From positions 1 to 19,221 of the forward strand of contig JAGKSZ010000114.1 of assembly GCA_018991295.1 (NCBI GenBank): 19,221 bases of DNA, given 5' to 3'. Positions 12,919 through 19,221 of this stretch are shown here, piece by piece; position 1 is the first letter of the stretch; each line of letters starts with the position of its first letter. The position numbers and the translations under genes were made by a program. The notes under the pieces are model-generated. The model saw nothing but the letters and a program-made list of their open reading frames with translations. It searched no databases and was not told the DNA's origin. This DNA comes from Porphyrobacter sp. GTDB lineage: Bacteria; Pseudomonadota; Alphaproteobacteria; Sphingomonadales; Sphingomonadaceae.

Positions 12919-14289
12919 TCAGAACTGCTGTTCGTAAACCCTTGTAATATCGCCGTTCCATTCGCCATGATAGGCATCAAGCAGGCGCTGCGCCGGAACC
13001 TTGCCGCTGGCCACGATTTCATCGAGCGTTTCAAGATAGCCGGTCTCGTTATCGCCCGCCGCATTCATCCGCGCGCGGGCCTTGAGGCCGGCATGGGCAA
13101 TGGCGAGCACTTCGCGGGCCAGATCCTGCAAGGTGCCGCCATCGGGTGAACGGGTGGCAAGCGCCAAGCGCGGCACTTCATTACGCAGCCGTTCGCGCTC
13201 CTCCATCGACCAGCCCTTGACCAGATCCCACGCCGCATCGAGCGCGCCCTGATCGTACAGAAGCCCGACCCAGAAGGCAGGCAACGCGCAGATCCGGCTC
13301 CACGGGCCGCCATCGGCGCCGCGCATTTCGAGGAAGCTTTTCAGCCGCACTTCGGGGAAGGCGGTGGACAGGTGATCCCACCAATCGGACTGCGTCGGGC
13401 GCTCTCCGGGCAGGACCGACAGCTTGCCATCGAGGAAATCGCGGAAAGAAAGCCCCGCCGCATCAATGTATTTCCCGTCGCGGAAGACGAAATACATCGG
13501 CACATCAAGCATATATTCGGCCCAGCGCTGGTAGCCGAAGCCGTCCTCGAACACGAAGGGCAGCATCCCGGTGCGGTGCGGATCGGTGTCTGACCAGATG
13601 TGCGAGCGATAGGACAGGAAGCCGTTGGGCTTGCCTTCGGTGAAAGGCGAATTGGCGAACAGTGCGGTCGCCAGCGGTTGCAGGGCGAGGCTGGTGCGGA
13701 ACTTCTTCACCATGTCCGCCTCGGAACTGTAATCGAGGTTCACCTGAATGGTGCAGGTGCGCAGCATCATGTCGAGGCCCATGCTGCCCACGCGCGGCAT
13801 ATGGCGCAGCATGATGTCATAGCGGCCCTTGGGCATGATCGGCAGTTCGTCGCGGGTCTTGTCAGGCCACATGCCAAGACCAAGGTAGCCCACGCCGCAC
13901 TTTTCGCCCACATCCTTGACCTGCGCGAGGTGCCGGCCTGTTTCCGCACAGGTCTGGTGGAGGTTTTCCAGCGGCGCGCCTGACAGTTCAAGCTGGCCGG
14001 CAGGTTCAAGGCTGACCGCGCCATCCTCGCCCTTCAGCGCGATGACATTGCCGCCTTCGACCACCGGGCTCCAGCCGAATTTTTCAAGGCCTTTCAAAAG
14101 GTCACGGATGCCGCACGGCTCATCATAGGCAGGCGCGCGGTGATCGGTGGTCTTGAAGACGAGCTTTTCATGCTCGGTGCCGATGCGCCACCGCTCAGGC
14201 GGTTTTTCGCCGCCGATCATCGGCAGGACAAGCTGGTCGAGGCTTTCGATCACCGGATCGTCGGCAGTGGAAGCTTCGCGTGTGCTCAT
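12919..14289 (-). CDS. gshA: Glutamate-cysteine ligase (plant/alphaproteobacterial type)
   Basis: The enzyme joins glutamate and cysteine with ATP in the first step of glutathione synthesis in the cytoplasm. At 456 residues it fits the GCS2-type ligases of alphaproteobacteria and plants. Landmarks are RIGTEHEKLVF (ATP/metal-binding start), VSLEPAGQLELSGAP, MGLDMMLRTCTIQVNLDY, the typical core of this class, and FLEMRGADGG near the C-terminus. The ATG at 14287-14289 gives MSTREAST; the open frame extends 24 codons further upstream, but that stretch covers a hairpin and is not conserved-looking. It lies 117 bp downstream of rsmE on the same strand. The order rsmE-gshA, with ubiA divergent, is one I associate with sphingomonads. 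Confidence 0.95.
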   Translation of the reverse strand: MSTREASTADDPVIESLDQLVLPMIGGEKPPERWRIGTEHEKLVFKTTDHRAPAYDEPCGIRDLLKGLEKFGWSPVVEGGNVIALKGEDGAVSLEPAGQLELSGAPLENLHQTCAETGRHLAQVKDVGEKCGVGYLGLGMWPDKTRDELPIMPKGRYDIMLRHMPRVGSMGLDMMLRTCTIQVNLDYSSEADMVKKFRTSLALQPLATALFANSPFTEGKPNGFLSYRSHIWSDTDPHRTGMLPFVFEDGFGYQRWAEYMLDVPMYFVFRDGKYIDAAGLSFRDFLDGKLSVLPGERPTQSDWWDHLSTAFPEVRLKSFLEMRGADGGPWSRICALPAFWVGLLYDQGALDAAWDLVKGWSMEERERLRNEVPRLALATRSPDGGTLQDLAREVLAIAHAGLKARARMNAAGDNETGYLETLDEIVASGKVPAQRLLDAYHGEWNGDITRVYEQQF

Positions 14290-14325
14290 GACAGGCCCTC
14301 TCTGGCCGGTTGCTTTAGAAAACTG

Positions 14326-14347
14326 ATTTGCCGCTGGGAAGGCAAAT
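14326..14347 (-). terminator. Possible weak terminator between rsmE and gshA
   Basis: ATTTGCC (14326-14332) and GGCAAAT (14341-14347) form a 7-bp perfect stem with an 8-nt loop. Read on the minus strand, it is followed a few bases later by a run of four T. It lies 59 bp after rsmE and 36 bp before gshA, so it may reduce read-through or act as an attenuator for gshA. The stem is modest and the T-run short. Confidence 0.4.
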
Positions 14348-14406
14348 TCGCCTTTGCGCAAGGTAAGCCGGTTTGTCTTGCAAAATCCGCCGGTGCGCCC
14401 GGCAGA

Positions 14407-15177
14407 CTACCAGTCCCCCGCGCTGGCCATCCACACCGACAGCGCGGCAAGGGCCGCCGTCTCGCCGCGCAGGATACGCGGGCCGAGCGTTATGGGGCGG
14501 GCAGAAGGGTGGGCGCGGATGGCAGCGCGTTCGGCATCGTCAAAGCCGCCTTCGGGGCCGGTGAGGATCGCGGCCGCGCCGGAATGGCTGGCGAAGGCGG
14601 CAGCGGCAGGCTCGCCTCCCTGTTCCTTGGCGTTTTCGTCAGCGAAAAACAGCGTGCGGCCTTCCGGCCAGCTGGCCAGCAGCGCATCAAGCTTCACCGG
14701 CTCTGCCAGAGCGGGCAGGGCGGTGCGGGCGCATTGTTCGGCCGCTTCGGTGGTGATGGCGCGGGCGCGCTCGATGTTGAGTTTGTCGGCCACACAGCGC
14801 CGGGTGAGCAGCGGCTGGATCCGCGCCGCGCCAAGTTCGGTCGCCTTTTCGAGGATCAGATCGAACCGGTCCTTCTTGAGGAGGGCAGGGCACAGCCACA
14901 GATCGGGCACGGCTTCACGCAGGCGCAGGTGATCGGTCACCTCCAGCACCACATCGCGCTTGCCCAGCGTGCTGACCCGTGCGGCCCATTCGCCCGTCAG
15001 ATCATCGCACAGGATCACGATATCGCCGGGCGCGGCCCGCATCACGCGGGCGAGGTAATGGGCAGGGTTGCCTTCGATCAGCACGCTTGCCCCGGCGTGC
15101 AGTTCATCGGTGACGAACAGGCGCGGGGCGCTTTTGGGGGGCCAGGCGGGAACCCTTGGATCATGCGTTGCGGGCAT
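14407..15177 (-). CDS. rsmE: 16S rRNA (uracil1498-N3)-methyltransferase
   Basis: RsmE methylates N3 of U1498 in 16S rRNA of the 30S subunit using S-adenosylmethionine. The 256-residue product has an N-terminal PUA-like RNA-binding part (RLFVTDELHAG, then HYLARVMRAAPGD) and a C-terminal SPOUT knot. Knot motifs are ALLKKDRFDLILEKATELG, LLTRRCV, LTGPEGGFDDAE and the closing LGPRILRGETAALAAL, which makes the cofactor-binding trefoil. The ATG at 15175-15177 leaves only 39 bp to the divergent ubiA start. gshA follows on the same strand. Confidence 0.96.
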   Translation of the reverse strand: MPATHDPRVPAWPPKSAPRLFVTDELHAGASVLIEGNPAHYLARVMRAAPGDIVILCDDLTGEWAARVSTLGKRDVVLEVTDHLRLREAVPDLWLCPALLKKDRFDLILEKATELGAARIQPLLTRRCVADKLNIERARAITTEAAEQCARTALPALAEPVKLDALLASWPEGRTLFFADENAKEQGGEPAAAAFASHSGAAAILTGPEGGFDDAERAAIRAHPSARPITLGPRILRGETAALAALSVWMASAGDW

Positions 15178-15216
15178 GGCTTGGCCCTAGGCGCTTGGGC
15201 CGCTAGAGCGCAAGCA

Positions 15217-16119
15217 ATGACCGAACAGATCGTCCCTGACAGCGAGCATAAGGGCCTTGTCGCTCGCCTGCCGCAGCTTCCGCGAGACCTTGCGCTGCTG
15301 GCGCGGTTCGATCGGCCGATCGGGTGGTGGCTATTGTTCTGGCCCTGCGTGTTCGGCGTGTGGCTGGCGGGCGCGGGCTGGCAATTGCCGCTGCTCGGCT
15401 GGCTGCTGCTGGGAAGCATCGCGATGCGCGGGGCGGGTTGCGTCTATAACGACATCGTCGATGCCGATCTTGATGCCCGTGTGGCGCGCACGGCGCTGCG
15501 CCCGGTGGCAAGCGGGCGGGTGTCCAGAAAGCTGGCGTGGGGCTGGCTCATCGCGCTGTGCATGGTCGGCCTGATCGTGCTGCTGCAATTGCGCTGGCAG
15601 GCGCAGGCAGTCGCGCTTGGCAGCCTTGCGCTGGTCGCCGCCTATCCCTTCATGAAGCGCATCACCTGGTGGCCGCAGGCGTGGCTGGGGATGGTGTTCA
15701 ACTGGGGGGTGCTGGTGGCCTGGACGCAATTGCGCTGGGACAATTGGGATGTGCTCGCCGCGCTCTATGCAGGTGCGATCTGCTGGGTGATCGGGTATGA
15801 TACGATCTATGCCCTGCAGGACCGCGAGGATGATGCGATGGTCGGCATCCGGTCCTCGGCGCTGGCGATGGGGGGCAGGGTGCAGGCAGGGATTGCCGCC
15901 TTCTATGCCGCCGCTGTCAGCCTGTGGGCGCTGGCTTTCTGGCTCTACCGCGCTGATCCAATCGCGCTTGTGGCGTTGCTGCCGGTGGCGGGGCATCTGG
16001 CGTGGCAGGTGGCGACGCTCGATGCCGATGATCCGGCAAACCCGCTGGAACGCTTCCGTTCCAATCGCTGGGCGGGCGCGCTGATGGCGGCGGCGTGCTT
16101 TGTGGTCGGGAACGCCTGA
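15217..16119 (+). CDS. ubiA: 4-hydroxybenzoate polyprenyltransferase
   Basis: UbiA attaches the polyprenyl tail to 4-hydroxybenzoate in the inner membrane, the membrane-committing step of ubiquinone synthesis. The 300-residue product has the usual multiple transmembrane helices and both aspartate-rich motifs that bind Mg and the prenyl diphosphate: N78-D79-x-x-D82-x-x-x-D86 (NDIVDADLD) and D202-x-x-x-D206 (DREDD) after YDTIYALQ. RPIGWWLLFWPC at the first helix is typical. The ATG at 15217 starts MTEQIVPD; the open frame runs far upstream through rsmE and gshA antisense and is not coding there. The SRAP gene starts 4 bp after its stop, so the two may share a transcript. Confidence 0.96.
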   Translation: MTEQIVPDSEHKGLVARLPQLPRDLALLARFDRPIGWWLLFWPCVFGVWLAGAGWQLPLLGWLLLGSIAMRGAGCVYNDIVDADLDARVARTALRPVASGRVSRKLAWGWLIALCMVGLIVLLQLRWQAQAVALGSLALVAAYPFMKRITWWPQAWLGMVFNWGVLVAWTQLRWDNWDVLAALYAGAICWVIGYDTIYALQDREDDAMVGIRSSALAMGGRVQAGIAAFYAAAVSLWALAFWLYRADPIALVALLPVAGHLAWQVATLDADDPANPLERFRSNRWAGALMAAACFVVGNA

Positions 16120-16123
16120 GCCG

Positions 16124-16753
16124 ATGTGCAACCTCACCCGCATGACCAAAAACGTGGATGAGGTCGCCAAGTGGTTTGAAGCGGTGGACGGCGCAAGGGG
16201 GGCCAATTTCGCCGCCGAAGTCTATCCGGGCTATACCGGGCTGGTGCTGGCCGAGGGCACGGTGCGGCCCATGGTGTGGGGCTTCCCGCTGGTGCTGAAA
16301 GGCAAGCAGGGCCAGCCATTGAAGCCCAAGCCGGTCAACAACGCCCGCTCTGACAAGCTGGCTACCGGGTTCTGGCGCCAAGCCTTTACGCACCAACGCT
16401 GCCTGATCCCGCTGGAAGCCTGGGGTGAGGCCGAAGGTCCCAAGGGGCGCATGACCCGCACCTGGCTGCGCGTGCCGGATAGCCCCCTGTTTGCCGCTGC
16501 GGGCGTGTGGCGGCGTTCGGATGAATGGGGCGATTGCTATGCGATGGTAATGACCGACAGCGCCGGCACCGAGGCAGCGAGCGTGCATGAACGCATGCCG
16601 GTGCTGATCGCCTCTGCCGATCACGCGCGCTGGCTGGGCGGGACGGCTCACGAGGCTTTCAGCCTGTGCCGCAGCTGGCCCGGGCCACTCTCGATCGAGC
16701 GCACCGCCGAGGCCTGGGCGCGCAGTGCAGCGCAGCAGCCCGGCCTGTTCTGA
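16124..16753 (+). CDS. SRAP/HMCES-family abasic-site protein
   Basis: SRAP proteins shield abasic sites in single-stranded DNA by forming a covalent thiazolidine crosslink through the N-terminal cysteine. After removal of Met1, Cys2 (MCNLTR) would be that residue. The other active-site positions are visible: N73 in NNARSD, E98 in PLEAW and H155 in HERMPV. At 209 residues the length is normal. The usual GFYEW segment is replaced by LEAWGEAEG, a divergent version often seen in sphingomonads. The start is fixed by the need for Cys at position 2. It begins 4 bp after ubiA and is followed by a 159-bp gap with two competing hairpins. Confidence 0.93.
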   Translation: MCNLTRMTKNVDEVAKWFEAVDGARGANFAAEVYPGYTGLVLAEGTVRPMVWGFPLVLKGKQGQPLKPKPVNNARSDKLATGFWRQAFTHQRCLIPLEAWGEAEGPKGRMTRTWLRVPDSPLFAAAGVWRRSDEWGDCYAMVMTDSAGTEAASVHERMPVLIASADHARWLGGTAHEAFSLCRSWPGPLSIERTAEAWARSAAQQPGLF

Positions 16754-16781
16754 GGTGGCTTGCACCCCGGCGTTGCTTGCG

Positions 16782-16835
16782 GCAAACCGTTCACCTGCAT
16801 CGACGAACGGCTTGCGCTTCGATCAAGCGCAAGCC
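16782..16835 (+). promoter_or_regulatory. Two mutually exclusive hairpins before the ABC operon
   Basis: Hairpin A pairs 16782-16792 with 16805-16815 (10 of 11 bp, 12-nt loop). Hairpin B pairs GGCTTGCGCTT (16809-16819) with AAGCGCAAGCC (16825-16835), 11 of 11 bp with a 5-nt loop. They share 16809-16815, so only one can form at a time, the layout of an attenuator or a switch. Hairpin B is the stronger and could act as terminator of the SRAP transcript, though no T-run follows. The ABC ATPase starts 77 bp downstream. The rest of the gap (16754-16912) holds no gene. Confidence 0.5.
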
Positions 16836-16912
16836 CACCCCTACCAGCGCGGCTTTATTGCGCGGGCAGCGGCGTTAAGCTGGAACAGATTGAATCAACA
16901 GGGGTCCACCAC

Positions 16913-17803
16913 ATGCTCGAACTTGCCGGCGTCAGCCATGTCTATCCCAACGGCACCCATGCGCTCGATAATGTGACGCTGTCGATCCCCAAGGGGATGT
17001 TCGGCCTGCTGGGCCCCAATGGCGCGGGCAAATCGACCCTGATGCGCACCATCGCGACGCTGCAGGCGCCCACGCAAGGCGCGATCCGCTTCGGCGATAT
17101 CGACGTGCTGGCCGAGCCTGATGCCTTGCGCCGCACATTGGGATACCTGCCGCAGGATTTCGGCGTCTATCCGCGCGTCTCGGCGCAGGTGATGCTCGAT
17201 CACATGGCGGTGCTGAAGGGCGTGACCCATGCAGGCGAACGCCGCGAGATGGTGGAGCACCTCCTCAATCAGACCAACCTGTGGGCCGTGCGCGGCAAGG
17301 CGATTGCGGGCTTTTCGGGCGGGATGCGCCAGCGGTTCGGCATTGCACAGGCGCTGATCGGGCAGCCGGAACTGATCATCGTCGATGAACCCACCGCCGG
17401 CCTTGATCCGGAAGAACGCAACCGTTTCCTCAACTTGCTGGCCGGAATTGGCGAGAATGTGGTGGTGATCCTGTCCACCCACATCGTTGATGATGTGGCC
17501 GATCTGTGCCCGCGCATGGCGGTGCTGGCAGGCGGCAAGGTGCGGCTGGAAGGCGCGCCGCACGATCTGATCGCATCCACCAAGGGCCGCGTCTGGCAGA
17601 AGACCATCCCCCACACCGCGCTGCCCGAAATGCAGGCCGCCCACGAGGTCATTTCGCACCGCTTCTTTGCAGGTGAGATCGTGGTCCACGTGCTGTCCGA
17701 TAGCCAGGCCGAAGGCTTTGCCCCGGTCACGGGCGGGCTGGAGGATGTGTACTTCGCAACGCTGGCCGAAACGCGCCGCGCCGCGCCTGCGCAAGCAGCA
17801 TAA
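16913..17803 (+). CDS. ABC transporter ATP-binding protein (ABC-2 type)
   Basis: A 296-residue cytoplasmic ATPase that drives an ABC-2 permease. All catalytic motifs are intact: Walker A GPNGAGKST (34-42), Q-loop Gln81 in YLPQDFG, signature FSGGM (about 134-138), Walker B LIIVDEP with Glu159, D-loop AGLDPEE, and the switch His190 in STHIVDD. The last ~75 residues form a small C-terminal domain typical of ABC-2 exporters. The ATG at 16913 gives MLELAGVSHVYPNG; the frame opens further upstream, but that covers the hairpins. The permease starts 12 bp after its stop and is surely its partner. The substrate is unknown. Confidence 0.95.
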   Translation: MLELAGVSHVYPNGTHALDNVTLSIPKGMFGLLGPNGAGKSTLMRTIATLQAPTQGAIRFGDIDVLAEPDALRRTLGYLPQDFGVYPRVSAQVMLDHMAVLKGVTHAGERREMVEHLLNQTNLWAVRGKAIAGFSGGMRQRFGIAQALIGQPELIIVDEPTAGLDPEERNRFLNLLAGIGENVVVILSTHIVDDVADLCPRMAVLAGGKVRLEGAPHDLIASTKGRVWQKTIPHTALPEMQAAHEVISHRFFAGEIVVHVLSDSQAEGFAPVTGGLEDVYFATLAETRRAAPAQAA

Positions 17804-17815
17804 GGGGGCGATCCG

Positions 17816-19221
17816 ATGCTGACCGCCCGCCTTGCCGCGTTCGAAATCCGCTATCAGCTGCGCAACCCGGTGTTCTGGGTATCAGTGGCGATCTTCTTCC
17901 TGTTGGGCTTCGGCCTTTCCGCCAGCGACAATGTGAGCTTCGGCGCGCCCGGCGCGGTGAACGAAAATTCGCCCTACACCGTCACGCTGGCGACATCGGT
18001 GTTTGCCACCTTCTACCTGTTCGTCATCACCGCCTTTGTCGCCAATGCGGTGGTGCGCGATGATGCGACCAAGTTCGGCCCGATGATCCGCGCAACCCCG
18101 GTGGGGCGCACCAGCTTTCTGGCCGGGCGCTTCCTTGGCGGACTGGCCATCGCGATCCTTGGCTATATCGCCATTCCTGCCGGGATCGCGCTGGGCGCGG
18201 CCATGCCGTGGGTGGACCCGGAGACGGTCGGCCCCAACAGCCTTGCGCTTTACGCATGGCCGTTCCTTGTCATCGCCATCCCCAACCTGATCCTGTCGGC
18301 TGCGCTGCTGTTCAGCCTCGCCACGCTCAACCGTTCGATGCTGGCAAGCTATATCGGCGTCATGGTGCTGGTGATGGGCTACCTTGCGGTTGCCACCATC
18401 CTTTCGGCTGATCCGTCCTATCAGGCTGTGCTGGCGCGCTATGAACCGCTGGGCTCGGGCGCGATTTCGGAAGTTTCGCGTTATTGGACCGCGGCCGAAA
18501 TGAACACGCGCGCCGTGCCGCTGGAAGGCAACCTGCTGTTCAACCGGGTGTTCGTGCTGGGCCTGTCGGCGCTGTTCCTTGGTATTGCATGGGCCCGCTT
18601 CAGCATGACCGAACGGGCCCCGTCGCGCTGGCGCCTGCGCAAGCTGGCAAAGCAGGAGGCAAAGGCTGCCAAGGCCGAGGCCGTGCAACCGCGCACCCTA
18701 GCAGCGCCGGTCAGCCGCCATTTCGGCTCGGGCCATGCGCTGGCCACCTTCTGGCTGCGCCTGCGCGCCGAAGTGATGTTCGTGATCAAAAGCCCCGGCC
18801 TCATCGTGCTGCTTTTGATCTCGGTCGCCTTTGCCGCGCTCAACCTTGTCTTTTCCGAGACGATCTACGGCACGCCGTCCTACCCGCTGACCGCCAATGT
18901 CATCGCCACCGTGATCGGCAGCGCATCGCTGTTCAGCCTGATCGTGGCGGTGTTCTACGGCGGCGAGCTTGTGTGGCGCGAGCGCGACGTGAAGATGGGC
19001 GAGATCATCGATGCGACCCCCGTGCCCGCATGGGCGATGTTCGTGCCCAAGATCCTTGCGATCTTCAGCGTGCTTCTGGCGATGGCGCTGGCGGGCCTGG
19101 CAACCGGCGTGCTCTACCAACTGGCCCAGGGCGCGAGCGGCCTCGGCTATGGGCTGTACCTTTCGGCCTGTTTCCTCCCGCCGGGCGTCGACCTGCGTCT
19201 GGTGGCGAGCCTCTGCGGTTT
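17816..19221 (+). CDS. ABC-2 permease, probably fused to an M1-type aminopeptidase (3' truncated)
   Basis: The ATG at 17816 follows GGGGG (17804-17808) and the frame stays open to the window edge, giving at least 468 residues. The visible part is a membrane protein beginning LAAFEIRYQLRNPVFWVSVAIFFLLGF. A first set of about six helices follows, then a basic cytoplasmic linker (RWRLRKLAKQEAKAAKAEA, near residue 280), then a second set starting FVIKSPGLIVLLL. The motif RATPVGR and, later, DATPVPAW at the same relative place in the two halves suggests internal duplication. Its size and sequence match permeases that, in sphingomonads, continue into a periplasmic M1-metallopeptidase domain; that domain lies beyond the window and is inferred. 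The last ~20 residues look degraded against the family. Confidence 0.85.
   Translation, partial: MLTARLAAFEIRYQLRNPVFWVSVAIFFLLGFGLSASDNVSFGAPGAVNENSPYTVTLATSVFATFYLFVITAFVANAVVRDDATKFGPMIRATPVGRTSFLAGRFLGGLAIAILGYIAIPAGIALGAAMPWVDPETVGPNSLALYAWPFLVIAIPNLILSAALLFSLATLNRSMLASYIGVMVLVMGYLAVATILSADPSYQAVLARYEPLGSGAISEVSRYWTAAEMNTRAVPLEGNLLFNRVFVLGLSALFLGIAWARFSMTERAPSRWRLRKLAKQEAKAAKAEAVQPRTLAAPVSRHFGSGHALATFWLRLRAEVMFVIKSPGLIVLLLISVAFAALNLVFSETIYGTPSYPLTANVIATVIGSASLFSLIVAVFYGGELVWRERDVKMGEIIDATPVPAWAMFVPKILAIFSVLLAMALAGLATGVLYQLAQGASGLGYGLYLSACFLPPGVDLRLVASLCG

Noticed and set aside
14140..15216. N-terminal extension of the ubiA frame through rsmE and gshA
   Set aside because: UbiA homology begins at the ATG at 15217; the extension is antisense to two well supported genes.
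1..19221. CRISPR arrays, toxin-antitoxin pairs, known anti-phage systems, biosynthetic clusters
   Set aside because: No regularly spaced repeats, no small paired genes of those types and no effector domains found; gene content is mostly housekeeping.

Overview
The window is a 19.2 kb stretch of GC-rich alphaproteobacterial DNA. It starts inside a histidine kinase gene and ends inside an ABC permease gene. It has no rRNA, tRNA, CRISPR array, insertion sequence or prophage that I can see. Gene density is high and most gaps are under 150 bp.

It reads as two different genomic backgrounds. The left part (1 to about 6600) uses almost only G- or C-ending codons (GAG, GAC, TTC, CAC), and its gene content looks Caulobacterales-like (Brevundimonas type). 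It holds an HWE-family histidine kinase (partial) with a single-domain response regulator, thioredoxin reductase trxB, a glycine-rich small membrane protein, an ELM1-family protein overlapping greA, a tiny membrane protein, a DoxX-family protein divergent from an HxlR-type regulator, a 56-residue DUF2256 zinc-finger protein, and the 3' part of selO.

The right part (about 6640 to the end) uses GAA, GAT, CAT and TTT freely, and its content looks Sphingomonadales-like (Erythrobacteraceae type). It holds the 5' part of selO, an alpha/beta hydrolase overlapping a GT4 glycosyltransferase, a YfgM-like TPR membrane protein with the BamB lipoprotein (outer-membrane assembly), a large ICMT-like membrane protein, gshA and rsmE, a divergent ubiA (ubiquinone synthesis), an SRAP/HMCES protein, and an ABC ATPase with a truncated ABC-2 permease.

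The codon switch falls inside selO, at the most conserved part of the protein (about 6590-6640). selO is therefore a mosaic reading frame, and the window is most simply read as two genomes joined through a shared conserved gene: an assembly chimera or, less likely, a real recombination. This is the main finding. Secondary observations are two mutually exclusive hairpins upstream of the ABC operon, long G-tracts in the doxX/hxlR divergent region, a strong hairpin in the greA leader, a 43-bp convergent gene overlap, and an unusually long ICMT-like protein. I did not find a convincing new defence or mobile system.
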